DNA of 64,000 nucleotides from Adiantum capillus-veneris (GCA_014529385.2 CM043944.1:68620895-68684894); one strand, 5' to 3'; shown: positions 19,884 to 31,073, counted from the first letter of the stretch. The notes: generated by a model from the letters alone, not told the origin. Numbers and translations are program-made.

Positions 19884-22088
19884 TGTCATGCAGCTCCGCT
19901 CCCATGCTAAGAAAGATGCTAGAAAAATGCACATCAAGTTGTTTGAACCCTACATGATTAATGTGAACAGTAGTTAAGGCCTGGTAACAGGACAAGTTTA
20001 ATGCTTAATGTATGCCAGATGCGGCTTTAAAGGGCCAACTAATGCCTTAATGATGCCAAAAAGGGCAATGATTGAAGTGATAAAAGAAGGAATATTAAGA
20101 TCTAGAACTGCAGTGCTTCAAGTGCTCAACCGGCCTGTCTTTATGGCTCGTCGATTGGAGCTACGGTGAAGAAGTTATGGCAGTTCAAAGTTTGAGTCGA
20201 TTGCAGATCTGTACCGGATTGGAAACTGCATCTGAGGTGAGAGAAAGGAAAAGAATGCACGGGCTTGAAGTTCTCACTTTGTGGAGCACATCAGTCTTTT
20301 CAGTTCAGTGATCGGAGTCCCAGGCGCCAAGATATTGGCCGATTAAGATACACTAGGGGCCGACTCCGTACCAGTCTAGTCGGCTCGGTCGCTGTCTCTA
20401 CTGGGAGTTTTGTCTATTTTCTAGAGATCGGGATGTTGGAGCAGTAGTAGCTTGATGAGTCTCATGCCCGAGATGTCATTTCATGCAGTGCTTGGCCGGC
20501 AGTGGTCGTAATTGACAATACCCAGCTGACAAGAAATAAACTTTGACACCTTTTATCGAATGTGATGAGAAGGCTTTACTTCAATGCAATCACCTATACT
20601 TGCATCTTAAAGGTATGCAAGATTATACAAGAGCTTGATAAGGGCATCGAAGTTCAAGATGATACGGTTAGACAAGGACTGTGGGGGAAAGATGTCATGC
20701 TTGGCATTGCCTTGGTCGGCATGTATACCAAATGTGGTGCCTTTACAAGGTGCTTAGGCCTCCCAAAGTTTCATCGAACGCCCATAAAGGTGAAGCCAAT
20801 AAAGAGTGGCCGCTCATAAACCTAAAGGGCCACCCACATGAATTAAAAAGGTTCCCTTATTTTAATTGAAAATGGGAAGCCAAAGCAAAAATAGGAGATC
20901 CAGGGCGGCGAACAGCGAGGAGGGCGCTGAGGGAAGAAAAAATGCTGCTGGCGCTTGGTAGGAGGCTCGGGCGATGACGAGCATGAAGAGACAATTGCTC
21001 AGCATCCTGAGGCGATCCCTTTCGGAGGTAGCCACGTAACATTCTACGCCGATCACTGACGGGCCTGCCACGTCATCAAAGACGCTCCCACGCCACGTCA
21101 GTCACGGCGCCCTGACTGCATGGTGGGGCAAAAACAAGCGGAGGGCTATTTAAAGCAAGCTATCAACGAGAAGGGAGGCAAGTATTGAAGGAAGGGAGAG
21201 AGGAGGGAAGAAGAAGGAAGCAGGGCTCAATCTCTCAAACTCTCGAGACTCAAGGACGCTCGCTCTGTCGCACGCTCTCGGAGAAGCAAGCTACGCTCTC
21301 TCTCGTGCTTAAGCAAGGGAGGAAGAAGGGGAGATTCTGAAGCAAGGAAAATCAAGACACAATCTCTCTCTCTCTCTCTCTCTCTTGTTTGAACAGGTAA
21401 AGAAGCCACATCCTCTCTCTCGTTCTCGGACGAGCAAGGGAGGAAAGAAAGAGGTTATCTCTCTCGTGCATGAGCAAAGGGGCAGATACTCTCTATCGAT
21501 CTCCAATCCAACCAAAGCAAAGTGAAAACTCTCTCTCTTGCTGGACAATCCAAGCCAAGCAAGGGCGAGCTCTCTCTATCGATCTCGGCAAGGCTTAAAC
21601 AAGGGCTTTGCAACCAAGGCAACCAAAGAGACTATTTCTCATCGGCTTAGGCAAGGAGATATCAACAAGGGATTGTAAGCAGTCATAGGAGAAGAAATAC
21701 TTTTGGCATAGACATTGATTAAAGACAGATCCAACAAATAGAATCGACACAGTAGGATTTTCCTCATCAGCAGAGGCAAATTAGTCTAATTATCTCTTTT
21801 TGATGGATTGTAGAGCCGTTAACGGCTCGGAGTGATCTATAATGGGAGTTTAAGCTCCTTAACTATCATTAGCATTATTTAATGGTGTCCTTAACGACAC
21901 TTCTTCTTGATTGCGTATCAATTTTGTCGGTGTTATCAATTTTTAAGAAATTTTTGTACGTCAACAGTATTACCGAGTAATTAATTGATGTTGTATTGTG
22001 CAGTGCGACAATTTTTCACTCTCAATTTTTACAGAGCCAGCAGCCCGGTGCTGACCTAGCTGAAGTTTCGAACACATATCCCCCAACA
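19884..22088 (+). repeat. Element O 3' LTR
   Basis: It begins TGTCATGCAGCTCCG directly after the purine tract AGAGGGGGTGGA and ends CACATATCCCCC followed by AACA. It contains the second copy of the PPR fragment, a TATA-like GGCTATTTAAAGC near 21145, and a short CT run. An insert at 21069-21100 (ACGTCA-rich) and other indels distinguish it from the 5' LTR. Confidence 0.87.
20562..20765 (+). pseudogene. PPR-protein gene fragment in the O 3' LTR
   Basis: It is the counterpart of the fragment at 3949 and reads ITYTCILK ... QGLWGKDVMLGIAL ... MYTKCGAF. The two copies differ at scattered positions. One copy has ITYT and DKG, closer to the usual PPR consensus, the other TTYT and DTG. They have therefore drifted independently since insertion, without sign of selection for protein function. 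Confidence 0.72.
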
Positions 22089-22092
22089 ACGG

Positions 22093-24655
22093 GTAAACCA
22101 ATCGAGTGATGGAAGAAGAGTGTCTCTTCCACCAATAGAGGAATTTGAGGCTGGATCTCAAATGCATCTAGAAATGGCATCGTATTGGGGATAGAAAGGA
22201 TCTGTAAAGTCTATGGACAGTCAACCGCACTCGCTAAGAACACTACCATCCTTTATCAAAGAGTACGAGGTCAAGTCAGAGGTTGTTGCAGTCCCATCAC
22301 ATCGAATCTCTCCCAACAAGGTCATATATTCAAAAGGACTGATAGACATTTGGTTGACACCAGTCACTTGTATGATAATGTTAGCCGAGTTGCTCATAAT
22401 TTGACCAAACATGTGGGCTACTCTGGGAAATGCTTAGAGAAAATTGGTGTTAAAAATCCAATGACTCAAATTGTGGAAGGGATTAGAGAGTTGGAAATGC
22501 CTCAGCCAAACACTAGGACATTGCCTTTAAACAAGGTAGATGAGTATCAAGAGGGAGAAAATGGGAACACACTCTTCCTGTGGAATTCTAAGGTGTACAA
22601 AACATGGCAATTCTTGACAGTAGAGCCAGTGTTTACATTTCAACAAAAGACTTTTAGAAAACATGGAGAGAACTAGCACTGAGTTCTACAAGAATGAAGC
22701 TGCAGCTTGAAGATGGACACATGGAAAGGCCCATAAGACTGCTACAAAAATAAGTTGTTACTTCTTGTGGAGTTGAATATGAGAAAAGATTTGCTATTGT
22801 GGATTTTGGCAAGAAGAACAACTATGATATCATTCTAGGAAGACCATTCATGAGACAAGTGAAAATGGTCCCAGACTAGGGTTATGACTATATCTACGTA
22901 AGACATACAGAAACCACGACAAGGATAAATCTAAAGGACCATAGTTATAGGGATGTGATGAGAACACCTATGGAGGAGTTTGATTATGCTTTCTTAGCAA
23001 GATCAAAACTTCCAGCATGGTTCGATAAGCCTAAAGAGTTGTGGATGTGCGGAGATTTACGATGCAAAAGCTTAAAGCCAGAGGAAGGCATCCTAGAAAG
23101 GGAAATTGATGATACGGATTACATCTCAGAACCCTTTCTTGAGGAAGATTTAGAGCCACTTGAATGGGAGCACATCTTGGCTACTCTCAATGTGTGTGCT
23201 ATTCAAAACGATCCAACAATGAATTTTTGTGATGAAAATGGCTTTGATGTTGTTCCTTACTTTGCAGTGAGTGCAATCCAAGAAAATGAATAAAAAGAAG
23301 AAGAGGAGTTCTACGACTCTATAGAACACTTGGAGCTTCAAGTATATAATGACAACGGATATCCACACGACCCTGCACGTGACAAGAACAAAACCTTAAC
23401 TAATGCACGATTTTATGATTGTCCAATTCAAAGACCCAGGAAACAATGTCACCACTAAAACAATAAAGTGCATTAGAAGTGGATTCCAAAATCCACAGTG
23501 GAAACGCAACTGCAACAAGCACCCTCGTACGTGGCTCCCATACATGAAGAAAAGACTCAGCCAAGAAGAACACAACCATGTCAATGGGCTACCAACACTC
23601 TAATCAAGTGGATAGAAAATTCATCCCAAAATCAACAACCCAAGAGAAAACAGATAGTAACTTTCCATAATCAGCCCAACCACAAAGAGAAAGTGCTAGA
23701 ATGCAACCTTGCTGAGGATAGCCATGATAGTGATGACTCTTATCTAGTCATCACAATCACTAGTAGTTTCTGTAACAACCAGGGAAGGCCAAGAGTAAAG
23801 AGCAACTAGCCATAGTCAAAATGTTTGACACTCGATACAAAAGAGCCAGATTGGCCAAAAACAAGTATGGATCAAGAAGACAAAGATCTTTGTTGAAAAA
23901 GCACAATATCCAAATCCGAAAGAAAAATGGTCCAAGCATGGAAGAACATCTACAAAAATCCCAAAGTTTCAAGCTTCCACAACTCAGATTTGGGTTTCAA
24001 AGAATTTGACTCAAGCACAAAGAGGTCAAGAATTTATTTGGATTCCAAAATGGTCAATTTGTCAACTCCCAACGTCTAAACTTGTCCTCAAACAAGAGTA
24101 CAAGAGCTGAAGCAAAGACCACTGAAGACTCACACAAAGACAAGGGGGATTGCAAAGATCTCTCTCTTGAAACACGAACAAAGCAGGGACAAGTATGGGT
24201 TCCCAAACGAGCAGCATCAACAAAACAACCAATAGTCACAAAGAAGTGGGTCCCAAAGGTAGCCAATAAAACTACTTTCGCTAGACCGCTGCTTGAACTC
24301 TTTCAATTCCTCCTATGGGTATAGTACAGTTAGAAGAGAACCCACTCTGAGAAAAATTGCAAAATACGATAAACAACAAGAAGGCCAAAATGGATTTTGA
24401 AGAAGCATCAAATAGATAAGTAAGCCTTCAAAAAGCCTCTACAACCTTCAATCAAGCAAATGACATGTGAGCTTCAAAGAACATCACATTGCTTAGAATA
24501 GGAGGCAAATTGCTTATACCCACATCTTGCACATCGTAAATCTTTTCCATGCATTGATTGTGTATGCATAATAGGGCTACATTATAACGCCTGCATAGGC
24601 GCATATTCTAAATGCCCAAGCACAACACATACCAAGCTTGGTGATACCCTGTCGT
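22093..24655 (+). pseudogene. Element Z, right part with retropepsin remnant
   Basis: Frame 1 continues from the O junction with VNQSSDGRRVSLPPIEEFEAG, then breaks. Frame 2 from about 22605 has AILDSRASVYIST, the protease active site with Arg in place of Gly (DSRA instead of DSGA), then DGHMERPIRLL, FAIVDFGKKNNYDIILGRPFM and INLKDHSYRDVMRTPMEEF, open to 23290 apart from two stops. After that come Lys- and Gln-rich stretches up to about 24330 (KQGQVWVPKRA, TKKWVPKVA) with many stops. I find no RT, RNase H or integrase. Z is either a non-autonomous element or one whose pol has been lost. Element D was inserted at 24656. Confidence 0.62.
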
Positions 24656-25787
24656 TCGCAGGAGTTTTTGGGAGCAAGAGATTGCGCATATGTACATACC
24701 CATGCATGGTGCATCGAATAAAGGATTGCCCATTTTCCAGAGCCACGTGGTTATGTGGGGCCCACATGTGTACAGGTAGGACAACATGTACATAGTGCAT
24801 CGATTTTCACTATCACCAGTACGAGTGTGTTTTTTCTATAATAATGAGGAGTTGGTAGCATGTAAAACTTCTCGAGGAAGCGATCTGTGGGCTGAAGACA
24901 TGAGGTAAGCAAGTGCGTCAGATGGCATCTAGTGGCGTCAGGAGGTCGAATGGGGTCAATACTTGCACGTGGATAAATACGGACACTGCGTGGGTGTTTT
25001 AATTATGCAAAAATTTCATTATGAGGACCATATTTTGGGTCCACTTCAGGTGGTTACAGAATGAATTATTGAAAAAAGGTGAGTGCCAGGTGTGCGGATG
25101 ATGCAAAAAGGTGACAACTATGCACTGCGAGGTCTGTTTAAGGCCTGTTCGGGGTCCGTTTGAGGTCAACTAAAAGGCCAAGGGTGCCCAAATAATAAAG
25201 CTAAGTGTGGGAACTGAAAAAATAGAGAGAAGACCGGAAAAATAGTGGAGAGAAGAGAAGGAATAACTGCAACTGTGTTTTTGCTGTTTTTGGAGTCTGT
25301 TTTGGCCATAAACTGCTCACCGAGGTCGGATTTGAGCACTTTGACATTGTAGACTGGGGTTTTGGGCCGTTCCAGATGCAATGAAGTTGTCCATTTTTCC
25401 AAACTCCTCACTGTTTTTTTGTTTCTTTGGCTGTGTAAGTTTCTTCTATGAGCGAAGCTTCTGCTCCAATTTGTGATTGTATCTGGTATCTTTTACCCAT
25501 ATTGTGTGAGCTGTTTGCCCCATTGGTGTTGGCCCAAGATCAATTGTATCTAAACAACAGAAATTCTCCTCTTTTAAGCTGATTTTTTTGGGTGTGTGTG
25601 CGTGTGGCTCTCTGTGTGGAGTGGGTAAATGGGTAGTCTCTCTCCTCTCACTCCAGAGGTGTGTTCCCTGTCTAGGCTTGGTGGGTTGTATAAGCCGAGT
25701 GGTGCCCCATAGTGTGTGTGTAAATCATCCCAAGAGTGTGTCTTGGGTCATTATAGAGGCGTTTTGTGTGTTTCCATCCTCCTCACA
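24656..25787 (+). repeat. Element D 5' LTR
   Basis: It begins TCGCAGGAGTTTTTGGGAGC and ends CCTCCTCACA. It is aligned throughout with 42879-44094 and with the LTRs of A. The canonical TGT start is damaged in this copy but intact in the 3' LTR. Confidence 0.85.
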
Positions 25788-25793
25788 TTCTTT

Positions 25794-25811
25794 TGGTGCC
25801 CCCACTGAGGA
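25794..25811 (+). promoter_or_regulatory. Primer-binding site of element D
   Basis: TGGTGCCCCCACTGAGGA, six bases after the LTR end, at the same spacing as in element A. It differs from the C element site at one position. Confidence 0.75.
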
Positions 25812-26500
25812 TCTTCTTTGAGTACCTTATGCTTCGAGCTTCAAGCTTCGAGCTTCAAGATTCGAGATTTGGAATTACAGGTTACGGGGACAGGTGCAGG
25901 TACAGGTACCAAGAGTACAGTGGTATACTAGCAGTGGAAGTCACTTGGAGTTTCCGTGGGTATGCATCAATTGGCGCCTGTTTGAGTGCATTGTCTACTG
26001 GATTGTACATTACTTGTGGAAACTGTCATTGTACGCCTTTGTGGAGCCATATTTGGTTTTATTTGGTAGTCCCAGCCATTACTGAAACTTGGTCTGGAAG
26101 ATAGTCATTTCTGAGACTTGACTATACGAAATTTGCATAAGCCTTCGTGTGAGGGTCGATAGCGTGAGGTTTTATTGAGCTGGGGGATTCTCAAATGTGG
26201 AGATCCTTTCGGTGATACATGTAGCTGGAGCACCCTTTTCGTGACCTCGCCATAGGCTATGTACTAGTGATTCCTAATTGATGCTAGGGTTCTATTCTTG
26301 GCAGTTTATGCATACATCTACAGTCTATATTTTGGGTTCTTACTGCTCTACTTCTGGGGAAACTCTGCCAAAATTTTTTCAAATTATGATGGCTGGTTTT
26401 TTTGTCTTTTAAGCCATTTATGTTCTTATGCCGCTGAAATTTTGGCAAAATCACAGGATAAGACAGGTGTGCCTTCTTGGGAGCTGCATGGTTGGCTTTA

Positions 26501-26653
26501 ATGGATGATCAAAATGGCCCTCAATTCACTCCTTTTCATTTAACTCAAAGAATCCAGATAAATGTTCATGTGTCCAAGAATATTTTTTTTACAGTAGTGC
26601 ATAGTCTTTGTCCTTATCTAAAGCTGAGCTCCATTGAAGTTTCTGGGAATTGA
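26501..26653 (+). pseudogene. Shortened pre-gag frame of element D
   Basis: The ATG at 26501 opens MDDQNGPQFTPFHLTQRIQINVHVS without the stop that A has in this region. About 100 bp are then missing compared with A, removing the part that in A and C contains the EIL and SFDV blocks, and the frame ends at about 26653. The intact start in D shows that the stop at 8268 in A is a later lesion. Confidence 0.55.
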
Positions 26654-26724
26654 GTAAGTCAAAAGTTTTGGGTTCTTGCACGTGTGTTCGAAGGGGTTCT
26701 CAAAGCATCCTAACTTGGGTAGCA

Positions 26725-27230
26725 ATGGCTTTCTCTTATCCGGAGTTTCATGGAAGAAGTGATGAGGATGTGGAAGACTTTTTGGAAAAGATGGAGGTTC
26801 CTGCATTAGCAACCAGATTCATGACCCGGCACAGATGTTACGTCTTCTCCAAATTTGTTTGAAGAGTGATGCACGAGTTTGGTCCAAAGCACTTGAAGAG
26901 GAGTTGCGTGTGGCTGATCCACCTGTAAGATTGAGTTTGGAAAATCTATGGCATGGATTGGAAGTGGAGTTTGTGAAGACAGAAGATCCTGACAAAGTGT
27001 GGCAAGAAATACAGGCTTTATTGCAAAAGGAAGGTGAGCCAGTAGATGCATACGTACGTTAGTTTTCATTGGCATGGGAGCGGATGTGCAAGGCCTTAGC
27101 ACCACAGGTACCTCCACCTGACATGATGAAGAAGGACAGGTTCTTGGCTGGTCTTTGGGAGAATATACGTTGGATAGTGGAGCTAAAGAAGCCTAGGACA
27201 TATGAAGATGCACTAGAGGTAGCAAGGAAC
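26725..27230 (+). pseudogene. Element D gag, truncated by element B
   Basis: It begins MAFSYPEFHGRSDEDVEDF. One base is missing near 26794 compared with A (GAGGTTCCTGC against GAGGTTGCCTGC), which shifts the frame. The correct frame continues as frame 3 from about 26835 (MLRLLQICLKSDARVWSK), has a TAG at 27060-27062, and then RTYEDALEVARN up to the LTR of B at 27231. The CGA codon in SDARVW is the unmutated form of the TGA stop in A. Confidence 0.83.
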
Positions 27231-27373
27231 TGTTGAGATGTAGAGAGAAAGAGAAAGAGACGAGACAAGAGACACACCATATACGCTTCCAAAGACTGAT
27301 TCATATTGAGGACAAGATACAAATATATAGGTGAGACCAAGTTGATTAGAGTGAGCCATATATAGCTCCAACA
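27231..27373 (-). repeat. Element B 3' LTR
   Basis: Read on the minus strand it starts TGTTGGAGC after the purine tract TTTGAGTGGGGG and ends CATCTCAACA. It is only about 143 bp, short even for copia. The five bases on the D side are GGAAC (27226-27230); the matching duplication on the other side is not found because that end is lost. Confidence 0.75.
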
Positions 27374-28483
27374 CCCCCACTCAAACAAAGGTCTCTAGCT
27401 TTGGATGAAAAAGCCCTTGGGGAGTTTAAGGGAAAAACCCAAGACCTTATACAATGTGAAAACATGAACCAGCGATATGATGATGTGAAAGTGAATTGTG
27501 CATCCATGTACAAATATTCAAGTGACTTAGAGATCACAATGTGCAAACGTGGAGTGTGCATAGTGTATGGTACCTAAAAGATTACAATGTCATATGTACA
27601 AAGTGATTACAATAGCAAAGAAGCTAATCTAGAAAGAGTGAGGCCGAAGCAACTCCAAGCTCTGAGGGCAAGAGGATGAAATGTGACTCGTTGAGGCCTT
27701 TGGTCAAATGGTCTCCAATCATCTGGTCACTTGGACAGTGTTCAACCATAATGGTTCCTTTGCGTACTTCATACCTGACATAATGATAATGGACAGCAAT
27801 GTGCTTTGACTTATTAGGTTGAACATAGTCTTTTGCAAGACTAATAGCACTTTGGTTGTCACACCGCAAGGGTGTGCTAGAAAGAGGAGAGTGACCAATA
27901 TCAACTAGCATTTTTCGAAGCCAAATCAACTCACGAGCTGCAAGTGATGCCGCAACATATTCTGACTTAGTTGTAGAAACTGCAACACAACGTTGTTTCT
28001 TGCTGGTCCAAGAAACAAGACAACCATTTATAAAGAAGCAATTTCCACTAGTAGATCGCATAGATAAATGTGAGCTTGCCGAGTCTGCATCTTTTGTACG
28101 GTTCCGTTGGACTTGAATGCCAAGACACGAGTGAATCTCTCCAAGATCCACCATATCAAATGCAGAAGACAATAACTTTTTCACTTGCTGAAGAAATCCC
28201 AAATCATTGGAAACTAGGATGGTATCATCCACATAAAGAGCAAGAATCACAAAACTGCGACCTTGGCGTTTTATGTATAAGTTGGGGTCTGAAGAGAAAG
28301 AGATGAATCCTTTAGAGGTGAGAAAAAGATCAAATTTTGTATACCAGGCTCATGAAGCTTGTTTGAGACTATATAGTGCCTTATGGAGTTGAGCAACAAG
28401 GTCTTCTTTACTTAGAATAACAAACCCTTCTGGTTGTTCCATATAAATTTCCTCTTCCAAGTCACCATTAAGAAAAGCAGTTC
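27374..28483 (-). pseudogene. Element B pol, RT C-terminal part and RNase H
   Basis: Read from high to low coordinate, it has an RT stretch with a damaged frame near 28300-28480, then LALYVDDTILVSND (catalytic YVDD), VDLGEIHSCLGIQVQ, and RNase H with GCLVSWTSKKQRCVAVSTTKSEY, ELIWLRKML, LRCDNQSAISLAKD and SKHIAVHYHYVR, DHLTKGL. These are classic copia RNase H motifs. The open part is 28250-27624. The segment usual between MRSTSG and the YVDD block is shortened (LGIQVQRNRTKDADSASSHL), a deletion within RT-RNase H. Element C separates this part from the RT start at 38444. Confidence 0.85.
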
Positions 28484-28488
28484 GTACA
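28484..28488. repeat. Target-site duplication GTACA, left copy
   Basis: GTACA immediately precedes the 5' LTR of element C. The identical GTACA follows the 3' LTR at 38439-38443. Confidence 0.92.
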
Positions 28489-28777
28489 TGATGCATGGTT
28501 TTTAGGACCCCTTCTGAAGATGCAATAAAGGCACAGTCAGTTGTTGGGGAGATGAGGATACTCTAGTCCAAGGGATCTCGAAAGAGAAGAAAAATCTACT
28601 TCACAAGCACCAAAGAGTAAAAAGTGCCATGGACAGAAGATACGTGGGAACGAGCTCTTATGCATGCCTACAACCTATATCTTACAGAATAGCCCATTCT
28701 AGGTGTGAATTTCTAGTGAAATTTACACGAGGATGTTCGTGTGGACTCACAGCACAGCATACTCCGTTTTCACTTTT

Positions 28778-28920
28778 TTACCGACAGCAAATATTTTTTA
28801 CCACAGTAAATATTTTTTACCTACAGTAAATATTTTTCACCTACATGGTAAATACAGATCACTTTTTACCTACAGTAACATTTTTTACCCATGGTAAATA
28901 TTTTTTACTGCACCATAAGT
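28778..28920. repeat. Array of ACAGTAAATATTTTTTACC units in the C 5' LTR
   Basis: About six imperfect units of roughly 20 bp, each with GTAAATA and TTTTTACC halves that can pair (GGTAAATATTTTTTACC). They sit upstream of the TATA box, in the U3 promoter region. The corresponding array in the 3' LTR (about 37218-37338) lacks one unit of about 20 bp. Confidence 0.75.
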
Positions 28921-29413
28921 ATTTGGTAGGTAACAGTTCACTGTTACTAGAAGCAGTGATTGGGCATCAACAATGCAGTTACAGGAGGAGAAAAGGGGAA
29001 AATCTTATGGTAAAGGTGAGTCAACAGGAATAAAGACTTTTGAGTTGAAAAGAGACATGCTGATTTTTTCAAAGAACACATGTCAAAAGAAGCCATGGTT
29101 GAGGATTTTTTGAGAGTTTGATATTCAGGAGGACCCAGCTGCCACCTCCCCCCCGTAGGTCCCCCCCTGACATGTGCAGAACCTCCAGTTTCAACAGCCA
29201 CCTTACCTGCTCTTAAATGCTAGTCAAGGCCTTATCCCCATGTGTCACAATCAGAAAAATCAGCATTTACCCTCCCCTCTCACATCACTCTAGAGAATAT
29301 CTTGATGGTGACATATCAGGTGACCTCAATCTGTTGACCACCCTAAGCAAAAAGTAACCCCAATCAGCGGATTTAAGCATGTTTATCCCTAATCCTAAAC
29401 CCTCTCAGAAATC

Positions 29414-29420
29414 TATATAA
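29414..29420 (+). promoter_or_regulatory. TATA box of the C 5' LTR
   Basis: TATATAA followed by GGAGGCC, mirrored at 37838-37844 in the 3' LTR. The position, in the last 600 bp of the LTR, suits the element promoter. Confidence 0.7.
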
Positions 29421-30019
29421 GGAGGCCTTCTCTCACTCAAAACCAACACTTCACCCACTTCACCAAGCAACGAAGCTATGACGACATTGCTCACAACGAG
29501 GAGCTATGGATGGAGCTCTACTCTCTCTCCCTCTCTCTCTCTCTCTAGTATGCTACATTACTAGCCCTAAAACCTAAATAAAGAGTCTTCTCTCATGCTC
29601 CATGGCCACCATCCTCGCCATCATTCTCTAAGGTATTGATGTGTTGCTAGTAGGATCATACCTACTTGCTGGGTTGATTGTTTTTGACAAGGGATTATGC
29701 CATCCTTGGCTTGCTTCTCTATATCCTTGTTATGTATGATCAGATGCCGTTGTATTGTTAAGCTGATGTCTTGTGTATATATATGCTACATAAGATCCCT
29801 AAGATTTGTTTCTATGTGTTTTGCCATATGTTTTGATGCCATCATAATGCCAGAAGTCTCACTTGCCTATGTGCACTATGTGTGAGGTCCCTAAACCTCT
29901 TAATTTAGGGTGGTTCCCCTTTGTTTTGTTCTTTGCTTGTTTGCATGAGGCGTGGTTTGTGGAGTGTGCATGAGTACAGAGGCCACCCGATTGCACTTCT
30001 CTTTTTCCCGCTATCATTT

Positions 30020-30037
30020 TGGTGCCCCCACGGAGGA
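30020..30037 (+). promoter_or_regulatory. Primer-binding site of element C
   Basis: TGGTGCCCCCACGGAGGA, three bases after the LTR end. Elements A and D have almost the same 18 bases, which marks the three as users of the same, unidentified tRNA. Confidence 0.8.
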
Positions 30038-30088
30038 GGGCTACACAGACCTTCAGTCCACAAGCAATGAAGATGTGCAATCTACAAC

Positions 30089-30274
30089 ATGGACGAATGG
30101 CGTGAGGAGTTTGCAAATTGGAGAATAGAAGAGGAGGAGGCTTTAGAGGCCTTAAAAGCTTTCATCGAGGTCTTGTTACCAGGTTGCAATGTCATTGAAA
30201 TTCAAGAAGTAAGTTCTTCTACATGCCTTGTTCGTGATCGTCGCCAACGAAGGAGAGTGAGAAGAAGAGCTTGA
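30089..30274 (+). CDS. Element C leader frame 1 (61 residues), function unknown
   Basis: It starts MDEWREEFANW, has an acidic run (EEEEALEAL), and ends with an arginine-rich tail (RDRRQRRRVRRRA). No domain is recognised. Three successive leader frames lie between the primer site and gag. A donor-like AAGTAAGT near 30207-30214 and a pyrimidine-rich stretch ending in CTCTAG near 30306 would allow a small intron, which some Ogre elements have. That is only a possibility; the frame may be untranslated. Confidence 0.3.
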   Translation: MDEWREEFANWRIEEEEALEALKAFIEVLLPGCNVIEIQEVSSSTCLVRDRRQRRRVRRRA

Positions 30275-30523
30275 TATACCTCTCCTCTCAACCTATGAGT
30301 GCTCTAGAAACCTCCAACGCACACGAGCTTGAAATATTCTACATCAACATACACGAAGGTACTGTGACACACATTAAGGGAAGAGGAAGCATCACCAGAT
30401 CTCTCTTTCCTGAGGAGCCAACTAAGAGGAGAAAGATCACCTCTACACCTAAGTGGCCCAAGGCCGCAGCGCGTGCTCAAGCGTAAGGTAACATTTGGCT
30501 TAATCTCATTAATAAGGGATTAC

Positions 30524-31057
30524 ATGACCACTACAGGCAAGAAAAAGTCTAGTGAGCAACCAACTTCAACCTCCAACTTGCAACCACGACTCTCACCCCT
30601 AAATCCTCCTGAAGCAAAGAGGCGAAGGATAGCCTACAAGATTGCCGCCTGTCTGCGAGTTCTCCCACTGCACTTTGTGAATCAAGACACCCCCAATCCC
30701 AAGCCAACCTCCTGTCCGCGTGAAGATCACTTTGGATATTGTCCAAAGTGCTTTGGAGACCGGGTGAAAAGCCTCCCTGCCCTACCTTTGCTACTAATTT
30801 TCAAGAAGTTATCTCAATCTAAGGAAACTATCTTAGTTGATGATGTGCTGCACATTAATGGTGTCACTTTCATTCGTCATGCTGATTATGGTAATAGCAT
30901 CCAATTGTTGCTTGCTAAAAGGCTCAGCATTGTACAAAGTGTTGCCATCACGCCTTACGTCTTCACAGATGCATCAGGAAGAGTCGAAGTGATCCGAGGT
31001 GCTGACCTTCTGTGGCTGATCAGGCTCATTGGTCCCAAGGTGGTGCAACTAAGCTAG
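30524..31057 (+). CDS. Element C leader frame 2 (177 residues), function unknown
   Basis: The first ATG in the open frame is at 30524 (MTTTGKKKSSEQ); the frame itself is open from 30473. It has a Ser/Pro-rich basic start, then SCPREDHFGYCPKCFGDR, which contains three Cys that could form part of a small zinc site, and a C-terminal part with VDDVLHINGVTFI and TDASGRVEVI. I recognise no family. It is intact although gag-pol of the same copy is not, and lies 16 bp before the next leader frame. It may be the main part of an Ogre-like ORF1. Confidence 0.45.
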   Translation: MTTTGKKKSSEQPTSTSNLQPRLSPLNPPEAKRRRIAYKIAACLRVLPLHFVNQDTPNPKPTSCPREDHFGYCPKCFGDRVKSLPALPLLLIFKKLSQSKETILVDDVLHINGVTFIRHADYGNSIQLLLAKRLSIVQSVAITPYVFTDASGRVEVIRGADLLWLIRLIGPKVVQLS

Positions 31058-31073
31058 GCTCTTGTGTGTAAGT

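Larger units (their letters stand above)
3273..22088 (+). mobile_element. Element O: Ty3/gypsy LTR retrotransposon, interrupted by element A
   Basis: LTRs of about 2.2 kb (3273-5501 and 19884-22088) flank an internal region with gag, protease, reverse transcriptase, RNase H and integrase in gypsy order. The 3' LTR is preceded by the purine tract AGAGGGGGTGGA. The flanks show an imperfect short target duplication (ACGA at 3269-3272, ACGG at 22089-22092). The internal region is split by element A (6377-14823). Coding parts carry several stops and frame changes, so O is dead. The two LTRs differ by many substitutions and by microsatellite length, so it is clearly older than elements C and E. Confidence 0.88.
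28489..30016 (+). repeat. Element C 5' LTR
   Basis: TGATGCATGGTTTTTAGGAC to CCCGCTATCA. It holds an array of AT-rich inverted-repeat-like units (28778-28920), a TATA box TATATAA at 29414-29420, CT repeats near 29520-29546, and a pyrimidine-rich downstream part. The array has one more unit than the 3' LTR. Confidence 0.93.

Noticed and set aside
28778-28920. CRISPR-like array
   Set aside because: Units are directly adjacent, AT-rich and variable, with no spacers, and lie in an LTR of a plant element.
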